Shown here piece by piece: positions 7,394 through 13,995 of a stretch of 27,710 nt of DNA (position 1 is the stretch's first letter; the number at the start of each line of letters is the position of its first letter). The position numbers were made by a program, and so were the translations under genes. Below the pieces are notes generated by a model. The model worked only from the letters and a program-made list of their open reading frames with translations. It did no database searches and was not told the DNA's origin. Source of the stretch: Alistipes sp. CAG:514 (GTDB lineage: Bacteria > Bacteroidota > Bacteroidia > Bacteroidales > UBA932); NCBI GenBank assembly GCA_000431015.1, contig HF985999.1, forward strand, positions 43,073 through 70,782. Direction: 5' to 3'.

Positions 7394-7741
7394 CGTTTGA
7401 ACTTTTCACTAATATAAACGAAAACCCCGGGAAATTGTAACACATTCCCGCGGATTTTTCCAAGGACAGTCTCAAGCGGCCCCGGTGCGTTCGCCGAGAT
7501 TGCGGGAGCGCAAGCCCGGTCGTCTGGCTGGTTAACTGGATGGCCATTTGGCTGGTCATCAGCTATGTCGTCGGTTTGGCTATCAGTTCTGTCATCGTTC
7601 CGGCTTTCGTCCTCGGGTCGGTGGCTCTTGCGCACGGGAGGGATGAAACGGTGGCTTCCGTGTGCAGCTTTGGTGTTCCTGCACACGGGGAAGGGGAGAA
7701 GGGGGCGGGGGCTGAGCTTGCCGAAGCGCACCGAGTAGAAA
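7394..7741. other. Gene-free stretch upstream of the sigma operon
   Basis: No convincing gene is seen. Open frames on both strands here are low-complexity and overlap the sigma start or the palindromes. It holds one good hairpin: CCGTGTGCAG (7658-7667) pairs perfectly with CTGCACACGG (7679-7688) around an 11-nt loop. Its size and CGTG...CACGG ends recall the units of the two minisatellite arrays, and a GCGCACGGGAGG element lies just before it. The sigma operon promoter should lie near 7394-7450 but no full consensus match is visible. Confidence 0.5.
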
Positions 7742-7807
7742 GGTCAGAAAAAAAGAAAATTCAAAATTTTGCACGTTACCAAAATTTTGAATTTTATTTT
7801 TCTGACC
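7742..7807. repeat. Long palindrome 1, loop CACGTTAC
   Basis: The left arm 7742-7771 (GGTCAG, A run, ...AAAATTTTG) pairs with the right arm 7780-7807 apart from a 2-nt length difference and one mismatch. The 8-nt loop CACGTTAC occupies 7772-7779. The central 20 bp (7766-7785) recur exactly, on the opposite strand, in palindrome 2 at 7887-7906. The arms contain A and T runs on both sides, so it could serve as a bidirectional terminator. The shared loop argues for something more specific. Confidence 0.85.
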
Positions 7808-7858
7808 CACTGCAACAGGACTGACAAGCCTATGGATTAAGCCCAGATGTGTTAACGA

Positions 7859-7934
7859 ACGTCAGGGAAAAAAAGGCAAAAGGCAGATTTTGGTAACGTG
7901 CAAAATCTGCCTTTTGCCTTTTTTCCCCTGACGT
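7859..7934 (-). terminator. Long palindrome 2, probable terminator of the DUF2721 gene
   Basis: A 34-bp arm (7859-7892, ACGTCAGGG...ATTTTG) pairs with 7901-7934 at 33 of 34 positions around the loop GTAACGTG (7893-7900). It begins 6 bp after the DUF2721 stop. Read on the minus strand, the descending arm contains a run of seven T, so it should terminate that transcript. Both ends carry a GTCAG/CTGAC step, as in palindrome 1, and the loop is the exact complement of palindrome 1's loop. Confidence 0.85.
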
Positions 7935-7940
7935 CACATA

Positions 7941-8336
7941 TTATTTGTGCTCCAGATCGTTGAGGTGAATCTCCAGCGCGCGGGTGGATATGACCACCTC
8001 ACGGATTGAGAGGCCGAGAGAGGAGATCAGCAGAAGCAGGGCGATCCCGAAAATGATGATGGCCGTGATCCTCAGGCTGATGAAGCAGAAGAACATCGAC
8101 ACGACGCAGCAGAACAGGCTGGATATTCCCAGAATCTGCATGCTCCGTGTCAGGTTCAGCCTTTTTCGAAGGTTGGCGATCTGCGCCGCGGTCACCTCCG
8201 ACCTGTCCTTGACATATTTATCCTTGAGATTCCGCACCAATTGCGCATAAGACAGAAACCGGTTAGTGTACGCCAGCATAATCAAAGACACAGCCGAGAA
8301 CAGCAACGTAGGAGTGACCAAAGAGAATTCTTCCAT
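7941..8336 (-). CDS. DUF2721 family membrane protein
   Basis: This is a 131-residue integral membrane protein with three predicted helices at about 7-25, 66-86 and 90-112. Between the first two is a polar, charged segment, KDKYVKDRSEVTAAQI and NLRKRLNLTRS. The opening TPTLLFSAVSLIMLAYTNRF and the following QLVRNLKDKY match the pattern of DUF2721, a bacterial family of unknown function. It appears to be a single-gene unit, with a long palindromic terminator just after the stop and a perfect hairpin (8458-8491) about 120 bp upstream. Confidence 0.8.
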   Translation of the reverse strand: MEEFSLVTPTLLFSAVSLIMLAYTNRFLSYAQLVRNLKDKYVKDRSEVTAAQIANLRKRLNLTRSMQILGISSLFCCVVSMFFCFISLRITAIIIFGIALLLLISSLGLSIREVVISTRALEIHLNDLEHK

Positions 8337-8457
8337 AACGCAATCATTTTAAGGTTGTCCGGCCGGAAATGACCCCGCGTCAGCCGACCGCTCCTTCGAT
8401 TGCAATGACCGTGCCCATAGCTCTATTGATGCAACGATTCCTGTAGAGGTTGCCGTG

Positions 8458-8491
8458 TCGGGATTTACTGCAAATTTACAGTAAATCCCGA
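8458..8491. repeat. Perfect 13-bp inverted repeat
   Basis: TCGGGATTTACTG (8458-8470) and CAGTAAATCCCGA (8479-8491) are perfect complements around the 8-nt loop CAAATTTA. It lies between the 3' end of the TrmH-family gene and the start of the DUF2721 gene, both on the minus strand. No T run follows on that strand, so it may be a weak terminator or an operator. The rest of 8337-8568 shows no gene. Confidence 0.75.
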
Positions 8492-8568
8492 AAATAACTA
8501 TATGCGATTATGGCACGGTGTATTTGTTTGCTTCGTATTATGTGGCGCTTTAAATGGAGCTGAAAGGC

Positions 8569-9378
8569 TTACTGCCTCTGTCGGAGGGCTTCGAAGAGAA
8601 GGATGGCGGCGGAGACGGAGACGTTGAGGGAGTCGAGGTCACCGAGCATCGGGATGCGGATGTGGGCGTCGGCGACTTCCCGCCAGAGGTCGGTCAGACC
8701 GGTGGACTCGGTACCCATCACGATGGCGGTTGGTTTTTTCATGTCAGTGTCGTAGTACAGGGAGGAGTCCTGAAGCTGCGCGGTGAGTATCTGAATATGC
8801 TTGGACTTGAGCCAGGTTATGGTCTGCTCGGAGGAGGCCACGGCAACCTGTCTGGAGAACACGGCTCCGATGCTTGCGCGGATCAGGTTCGGGTTGTAGA
8901 GGTCGGTCAACGGGTCGCAGATGATCACTGCGTCTGCTCCGGCGGCGTCGGCGCTTCTCAGAACGGCTCCGAGGTTGCCGGGTTTTTCGACACTCTCAAG
9001 GACAATCACCAGCGGATTCTTGCTGAGTGTCAGACTTTCCAGAGTCCTGTCACTGAACTCCACCTCGGCGATGACACCCTCAGTGCCGCCTCTGTAGGCG
9101 ATCTTGCCGTAGAGCTCGTACGGAACCTGCACGACACCGACTTTCGGATTCCTGCTTTCGGCCTTGCCAAGAAGGTCGTTCAGTTCCTCCTCGGTCAGAA
9201 TCTCCCCACAGATGAACAGCGTTCTTGGTACGAATCCCGCGTCAAGGCAGTGCCCTAGTTCCCTGCGGCCCTCGACCACGAAAAGCCTTTCCGAGCGTCT
9301 CAGCTTGGATTTCTCCTGAAGAGCCAGCAGTTCCTTGATCTTCGGATTCTGCGCCGATGTGATGTTCTCGATTCTCAT
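8569..9378 (-). CDS. TrmH/SpoU-family RNA 2'-O-methyltransferase
   Basis: This enzyme methylates a ribose 2'-OH of rRNA or tRNA using S-adenosylmethionine. The N-terminal substrate-binding domain (about 1-105) opens ITSAQNPKIKELLALQEK and contains RSERLFVVEGRRE. The SPOUT knot domain has motif 1 VEKPGNLGAVLRSADAAGAD with the conserved Asn and Arg, then motif 2 VMGTESTGL, and motif 3 IRIPMLGDLDSLNVSVSAAI. At 269 residues it is full length. The subfamily (RlmB-like or TsnR-like) cannot be fixed by eye, so I give no symbol. It lies downstream of lysS, separated by a terminator-like hairpin. Confidence 0.9.
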   Translation of the reverse strand: MRIENITSAQNPKIKELLALQEKSKLRRSERLFVVEGRRELGHCLDAGFVPRTLFICGEILTEEELNDLLGKAESRNPKVGVVQVPYELYGKIAYRGGTEGVIAEVEFSDRTLESLTLSKNPLVIVLESVEKPGNLGAVLRSADAAGADAVIICDPLTDLYNPNLIRASIGAVFSRQVAVASSEQTITWLKSKHIQILTAQLQDSSLYYDTDMKKPTAIVMGTESTGLTDLWREVADAHIRIPMLGDLDSLNVSVSAAILLFEALRQRQ

Positions 9379-9531
9379 AATATTAGTAACCGGATATTTG
9401 CGAAGTAGCTTTGAAAAATTAGACGAACAGATTTATGTACAGACTGGAGTATAAGTGGTTGCAGGTCTTTGTGACTTATGGCTGTTGGAAAGCCCGTGAA
9501 GTTGGCCGGCAGGTATTCATGATAATTAAGA

Positions 9532-9567
9532 AAGGGTGACCCGGACTTCATGGTCACGGCCACCCTT
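9532..9567 (-). terminator. Terminator-like hairpin after lysS
   Basis: AAGGGTG (9532-9538) pairs with CACCCTT (9561-9567), with an alternative inner pairing of GGGTCAC and GTGACC. On the minus strand CCCTTTCTTAATT follows. It lies about 20 nt after the lysS stop. The stretch 9379-9586 otherwise shows no credible gene. Confidence 0.5.
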
Positions 9568-9586
9568 CCTGAATATTCAAAATTGA

Positions 9587-11128
9587 TTATTCCTCTGTCG
9601 CTTCTGCGTTCTTGGCGATCTTCTCGGGACGCATCTGAGGGAAGAAGAGGACATCCTGGATGGTGGTCTGGCCGGTCATGAACATTGTCAGACGGTCGAT
9701 GCCCATTCCGAGGCCGGAGGTAGGCGGCATGCCATATTCAAGGGCGCGCACGAAGTCGTAGTCGATGAACATCGCCTCGTCGTCGCCGTGGCTCTTGAGT
9801 GCAGCCTGCTCCTCGAATCTCTCCAGCTGGTCGATCGGGTCGTTGAGCTCCGAATATGCGTTCGCCAGCTCCTTGCCGCAGACGAACAGCTCGAACCTTT
9901 CGGTGAGGGTAGGATCCTCACGATGCCTCTTTGTCAGCGGAGACATTTCAACAGGGTAGTCGATGATGAACGTAGGCTCGATGAGATGCTCCTCGCAATA
10001 TTCTCCGAATATGGCGTCGATCAGCTTGCCGACACCCATCGAAGGCTCGGTCTCGACGTTCAGTTTCTTGCATGTCTCGCGCAGCTCATCGACTCCCATG
10101 CCCTTGACATCCACACCGGCATATTCCTTAATGGCTTCAAGAATAGGCAGCCTGCGGTAGCCGGCCTTGAAGTCGATCTCCCTGTCGCCGATCTTCACGA
10201 CGGTGGTGCCGTGCAGCTTGAGGGCGATCTTTTCGAGCATCTTCTCCACGAAGTCCATCATCCAGATGTAGTCCTTGTAGGCCACGTAGATCTCCATACA
10301 GGTGAACTCCGGGTTGTGGGTCTTGTCCATACCCTCGTTGCGGAAGTCCTTGGCAAACTCGTAGACACCGTTGTAGCCGCCTACGATGAGCCTCTTGAGG
10401 TAAAGCTCGTTGGCTATTCTCATGTAGAGGTCGATGTCCAGGGCGTTGTGGTGGGTTATGAACGGACGGGCCGTGGCACCTCCCGGAATGGCCTGAAGGA
10501 TCGGGGTCTCGACCTCAAGGCAGCCGGCCGCGTTGAAATATTCCCTCATCGTGGCGATGATCTGCGCCCTCTTGACGAACACGTCCCTTACCTGAGGGTT
10601 GACGATGAGGTCAACGTACCTCTGGCGGTAGCGGAGCTCCGGATCGGTGAAGGCGTCATAGACAACGCCGTCCACCTCCTTCACGATAGGGAGAACCTTC
10701 AGGGACTTGCTCAGGACGGTGAGTTCCTTGGCATGGACGCTGAGCTGGCCGGTCTGGGTGATGAAGGCGAATCCCTTGATGCCGATGATGTCACCGATGT
10801 CAAGGAGTTTCTTCCAGACAGTGTTGTACATTGTCTTGTCCTCGCCAGGGCAGATCTCGTCCCTCTTGACGTAGATCTGGATTCTCCCTGTCGCGTCCTG
10901 TATCTCGCCGAAGGAGGCCGCGCCCATGATTCTGCGGGACATCAGGCGGCCCGCTATGCAGACCTCCTGGAAGTTGCCTTTCTCCGGATCGAATCCCGTC
11001 TCGATCTCCTTGGCGGTCGCGTTGACCGGATAGAGTGGAGCCGGATAAGGATTGATGCCCAATTCCCTTAACTTTGCGAGAGACTCGCGTCTGATTCTCT
11101 CCTGTTCGCTGAGTTCGATGTTTGCCAT
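9587..11128 (-). CDS. lysS: Lysyl-tRNA synthetase, class II
   Basis: LysRS charges tRNA-Lys with lysine using ATP. The N-terminal anticodon-binding OB domain (about 55-145) includes AGRLMSRRIMGAASFGEIQD. The catalytic domain shows motif 1 near DPELRYRQRYVDLIVNPQVR, motif 2 as FRNEGMDKTHNPEFTCMEIY (about 262-281) and motif 3 as GLGMGIDRLTMFMTG, followed by TTIQDVLFFPQMRPE. The length of 513 is normal for the family. The leader is about 135 nt if the promoter at 11272-11303 is used and contains a short Arg/Lys-rich reading frame. It is divergent from recJ. The gene carries six copies of the GAATAT word, mostly at Glu-Tyr and Tyr-Ser. Confidence 0.97.
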   Translation of the reverse strand: MANIELSEQERIRRESLAKLRELGINPYPAPLYPVNATAKEIETGFDPEKGNFQEVCIAGRLMSRRIMGAASFGEIQDATGRIQIYVKRDEICPGEDKTMYNTVWKKLLDIGDIIGIKGFAFITQTGQLSVHAKELTVLSKSLKVLPIVKEVDGVVYDAFTDPELRYRQRYVDLIVNPQVRDVFVKRAQIIATMREYFNAAGCLEVETPILQAIPGGATARPFITHHNALDIDLYMRIANELYLKRLIVGGYNGVYEFAKDFRNEGMDKTHNPEFTCMEIYVAYKDYIWMMDFVEKMLEKIALKLHGTTVVKIGDREIDFKAGYRRLPILEAIKEYAGVDVKGMGVDELRETCKKLNVETEPSMGVGKLIDAIFGEYCEEHLIEPTFIIDYPVEMSPLTKRHREDPTLTERFELFVCGKELANAYSELNDPIDQLERFEEQAALKSHGDDEAMFIDYDFVRALEYGMPPTSGLGMGIDRLTMFMTGQTTIQDVLFFPQMRPEKIAKNAEATEE

Positions 11129-11133
11129 ATTTG

Positions 11134-11223
11134 TTATGTTTTTATATTCAAATCCTGTCGCCGCTTTCGGAATATCCCCGCTCTCCGCTCAAGGAGAAAC
11201 CTGATTCTTCCGAAGGTCCGCAT
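11134..11223 (-). CDS. Possible 29-residue leader peptide upstream of lysS
   Basis: An ATG at 11223-11221 opens 29 codons, ending in TAA at 11136-11134, 5 bp before the lysS ATG. The product (MRTFGRIRFLLERRAGIFRK...) holds eight Arg and two Lys, including the run FRKRRQ. A basic mini-frame just before a lysyl-tRNA synthetase could be a leader peptide, but the codons are mainly Arg, no clear ribosome site precedes it, and chance cannot be excluded. I flag it as weak. Confidence 0.2.
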   Translation of the reverse strand: MRTFGRIRFLLERRAGIFRKRRQDLNIKT

Positions 11224-11271
11224 TGTCGTATCCTTTCTCCGTAAAGGTTAATATGATACGCTCTGAAGGTA

Positions 11272-11303
11272 CAAAAATACTACTTTTAATTCACATTCTG
11301 AAA
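11272..11303 (-). promoter_or_regulatory. Candidate lysS promoter
   Basis: On the minus strand TTTC (11303-11300) precedes TATTTTTG (11279-11272) by 20 bp. The second element is a full TAnnTTTG match and the first differs by one base. Transcription would start near 11266. Confidence 0.5.
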
Positions 11304-11312
11304 TTAAATCCT

Positions 11313-11320
11313 TACCTTTG
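11313..11320 (+). promoter_or_regulatory. Candidate recJ -7 element very close to the ATG
   Basis: TACCTTTG matches TAnnTTTG. No TTTG is visible at the usual distance upstream. Transcription would start near 11325-11327, at or next to the recJ ATG (11327), which would make the message leaderless or nearly so. Confidence 0.35.
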
Positions 11321-11326
11321 TCTATT

Positions 11327-13060
11327 ATGGGAAAAGAGCGCAAATGGATTTTGAAGGAGCCGGCTGATCCGGAGAAGGTGGGAAGGCTTTCCGCCGAACT
11401 GGGCATAGACCGGGTTCTTGCCGACCTTCTTGTCAAAAGAGGGGTCGAGACCTTCGAGCAGGCGCGCTCATTCTTCCGTCCGAGCCTTGACAACCTTCAT
11501 GACCCGTTCCTGATGAAGGACATGGATGTGGCCGTGGACAGGCTTCGGAAGGCGATCACCACGGAGGAGAAGATACTGGTCTACGGTGACTACGATGTGG
11601 ACGGCACGACCGCCGTGTCGTTGGTATATTCATTCCTCAGAAGGTACTCCTCGAAGGTTGATTTCTACATTCCGGACCGCTACGATGAGGGCTACGGGGT
11701 GTCCTACAAGGGCATCGACTGGGCCGGGGACAACGGTTTCGGCCTTATCATCACCCTGGATTGCGGCATCAAGGCCAATGAGAAGGTTGAATATGCCGCC
11801 GCGAAGGGCATAGATGTGATCATCTGCGATCATCATCTTCCGGAGAACACGCTTCCGGCGGCTGTGGCTGTGCTTGACCCCAAACGCGAGGATGACACCT
11901 ATCCTTTTGACGACCTGAGCGGCTGCGGTGTCGGCTTCAAGCTCGTGCAGGCATATTCACAGAAATTCGGCATTCCGTTCGAGACTTTGATTTCGCTGCT
12001 GGACCTTCTGGTGGTCAGCATCGCGGCGGATCTTGTGACGATGGTGGGTGAGAACAGGGTGCTGGCTCATTTCGGTCTCAAGCAGCTTAACGAGAATCCC
12101 CGCAAGGGGCTCCACGCAATGGCCGTGCTTTCGAAACTTGAGCTCGGGCACCTTACGATCGATGACATCGTGTTCAAGATCGGTCCGAGGATCAACGCCG
12201 CCGGCAGGATGGAGACAGGCCGTCTGGCTGTGGAGCTTCTGACCGCTTCCGACGACCATGCCGCCACGATCATCGGCGAGCAGATCAACGACAACAACAA
12301 TGACCGCAAGAGCATCGACCGGGAGATCACCCAGGAGGCTCTTGAAATGGTGCAGAATGGTTCGGCCCTTTCAACGGGGGCTGCGACAATCGTCTACAAT
12401 CCGATCTGGAACAAGGGCGTTGTCGGGATTGTGGCCTCGCGTCTCGTGGAGGCCTTCTACAAGCCTACAATAGTGCTGACCAAGTCCAACGGGTTCATCA
12501 CCGGTTCCGCCAGAAGTGTGGCCGGCTTCGACCTCTACGAGGCCATCGAGAGCTGCGCCGACTTGCTTGAGAATTTCGGCGGCCACGTCTACGCGGCGGG
12601 TCTGACGTTGAAGGAGAACAACTTGGAGGAGTTCGTCAGCAGAATAGACAAGTTCATCTCCGGGAAGATCACCGATGAGATGCTGACTCCGGTGACCGAT
12701 ATTGACGCCAAGCTGGAGTTCAGCCAGATCACTCCGAAATTCTTCCGTCTCCTGAAGCAGTTCCAGCCTTTCGGTCCCGGCAACACCAATCCTGTCTTCC
12801 TGACTGAAAACGTCTCCGACGGTGGCAACGGTCGTAAGGTCGGTGCCGGTGGTGTCCACATGAAACTGGACCTGATCGACGAGAAGCAGCCGTTCCACCA
12901 GATCCCCGCCATAGCCTTCAATATGGCCGAGTTCTACGACTACATCAAGGCCGGCAACCCTTTCGACATCTGCTACTCCATAGTAGAGAACTACTATCGC
13001 GGCAACACCACCCTCCAGCTCCGCCTGAAAGACATCAAGGAGCGCGACGAGTTCATTTAG
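11327..13060 (+). CDS. recJ: Single-strand-specific 5'-3' DNA exonuclease RecJ
   Basis: RecJ degrades single-stranded DNA 5' to 3' in RecF-pathway recombination and mismatch and base-excision repair. The DHH phosphoesterase motifs are visible: YGDYDVDGTTA (86-96), the Asp in ITLDCGI near 145, and ICDHHLP (166-172). The DHHA1 domain has the Gly-rich GGHVYAAGLTL, and an OB-like domain follows. The ATG at 11327 gives 577 residues, the normal length. A TTG nine bases upstream is less likely and would lie in the promoter element. A GAATATTC word directly abuts the TAG stop (13061-13068). Confidence 0.96.
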   Translation: MGKERKWILKEPADPEKVGRLSAELGIDRVLADLLVKRGVETFEQARSFFRPSLDNLHDPFLMKDMDVAVDRLRKAITTEEKILVYGDYDVDGTTAVSLVYSFLRRYSSKVDFYIPDRYDEGYGVSYKGIDWAGDNGFGLIITLDCGIKANEKVEYAAAKGIDVIICDHHLPENTLPAAVAVLDPKREDDTYPFDDLSGCGVGFKLVQAYSQKFGIPFETLISLLDLLVVSIAADLVTMVGENRVLAHFGLKQLNENPRKGLHAMAVLSKLELGHLTIDDIVFKIGPRINAAGRMETGRLAVELLTASDDHAATIIGEQINDNNNDRKSIDREITQEALEMVQNGSALSTGAATIVYNPIWNKGVVGIVASRLVEAFYKPTIVLTKSNGFITGSARSVAGFDLYEAIESCADLLENFGGHVYAAGLTLKENNLEEFVSRIDKFISGKITDEMLTPVTDIDAKLEFSQITPKFFRLLKQFQPFGPGNTNPVFLTENVSDGGNGRKVGAGGVHMKLDLIDEKQPFHQIPAIAFNMAEFYDYIKAGNPFDICYSIVENYYRGNTTLQLRLKDIKERDEFI

Positions 13061-13132
13061 GAATATTCCCCCTCGGCTTCCCGCTTCTGATTTCTGTTCA
13101 GGAAAACGTTGCTTTCCCGTGGTTTCGCTGAC

Positions 13133-13190
13133 AGAATTGCATCGTCCCACCGCTTCCGGGTGCTTTTAAGGGCGGCCTGGGTGCAATTCT
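13133..13190. terminator. Large hairpin downstream of recJ
   Basis: AGAATTGCA (13133-13141) pairs perfectly with TGCAATTCT (13182-13190), and the interior can pair again (CCGC with GCGG). It lies about 70 bp after the recJ stop. No T run follows, so its terminator role is tentative. The rest of 13061-13272 holds nothing else I recognise. Confidence 0.45.
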
Positions 13191-13272
13191 CCGGTTATTG
13201 GTTGGCTGCTATGCTACGGAAAACCTATGATACGGAACATGGGCTTAGACCTACTTAAGATCAAGATCAGTA

Positions 13273-13396
13273 CTTGAATCAGTACTTAGATTAGTACTTA
13301 GATTAGTACTTAGAACAATGCTTGGAACAGAGCTTAGATCTGTGCGGCGATCTGTGCGGCGATCTGCGCGGCGATCTGCGCGGCGATCTGTGCGGC
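13273..13396. repeat. 12-bp tandem array spanning the aroK stop codon
   Basis: Ten units of exactly 12 bp run in register from 13273. Five are of the form CTTRGATTAGTA or degenerate versions (13273-13332). Then come CTTAGATCTGTG (13333-13344), which contains the aroK stop, and CGGCGATCTGYG units (13345-13392). Inside aroK they encode a repeated Ala-Ala-Gln-Ile. The same register continues outside the gene, so the two halves look like one array that has diverged. Looser related sequence (CTTAGACCTACTTAAG) precedes it from about 13244. Confidence 0.92.
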
Positions 13397-13918
13397 GGTG
13401 TGGCCGTCGATGTCGATTGTGTGGTGGGCGGTGGCGATGTACTGCGGTGAGCGGGTCTGCATCAGGGATTCTATGCGGCGGCGGAGGGCTTCTCGTTCGC
13501 TTGATACTTCAGTTGAGGGCGCTTCGACTGGTTGTGTGGGATTCAGCATCGGGCGGCCTTCGGAGTGGCCTTCAAGGTTGGCAAGGAGGGTGCCTGTGGT
13601 GGCGCGGAGATAGAAACAGTCGGTATGCTGACGGATCAGACGGCGGCATTCTTCGGTCGTCACGGTGCCGCCGCCGAGGGAAAGGATGGCGCGGGGGCGG
13701 TCGGGGTCACGGAATATCTCCTCAAGGGCCTCACGCTCCATCCGGCGGAAGGCCGCTTCACCATATTCATTGAATATTTCGGGAATAGTCAAGCCCCGCT
13801 TTTCCTCAATGTAGGAGTCCAGGTCTATCAGACGGTATTCCGGTAGCAGCGTCGCGAGGATCTTTCCGACGCTGCTCTTGCCGCAACCCATGAATCCTAT
13901 AAGGGAGATGTCTTTCAT
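13334..13918 (-). CDS. aroK: Shikimate kinase with a tandem-repeat C-terminal tail
   Basis: Shikimate kinase phosphorylates shikimate at the 3-OH with ATP. The P-loop is GFMGCGKSSVGK (8-19), DLDSYIE (32-38) carries the Asp that contacts shikimate, FRRMEREA supplies the conserved Arg, LSLGGGTV (79-86) is the Walker B/shikimate loop, and GRPML (121-125) is the lid. The core ends near residue 174. The last 20 residues are five exact copies of AAQI, encoded by a 12-bp DNA repeat. The family norm is about 170, so this tail is extra. It is the last gene of the exbB-to-aroK series, 77 bp after parC. Tail length may vary between strains through repeat slippage. Confidence 0.93.
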   Translation of the reverse strand: MKDISLIGFMGCGKSSVGKILATLLPEYRLIDLDSYIEEKRGLTIPEIFNEYGEAAFRRMEREALEEIFRDPDRPRAILSLGGGTVTTEECRRLIRQHTDCFYLRATTGTLLANLEGHSEGRPMLNPTQPVEAPSTEVSSEREALRRRIESLMQTRSPQYIATAHHTIDIDGHTAAQIAAQIAAQIAAQIAAQI

Positions 13919-13995
13919 ATTGTCTTGATTGACAGCTGTTTCCTGATGGGTTTCTGACCCGGTGAAAAACTCTTGTTTTATGAATATGTCAGCGC

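Noticed and set aside
7390..7824. Open frames on both strands in the region upstream of the sigma gene.
   Set aside because: They overlap the sigma start or the palindrome, are low in complexity and have no start context or domain.
9375..9563. Small minus-strand frame between trmH-like and lysS genes.
   Set aside because: It includes the lysS terminator hairpin and has no recognisable features.
9788..11071. Long plus-strand open frame (427 codons) opposite lysS.
   Set aside because: It is antisense to all LysRS motifs and has shadow-frame composition.
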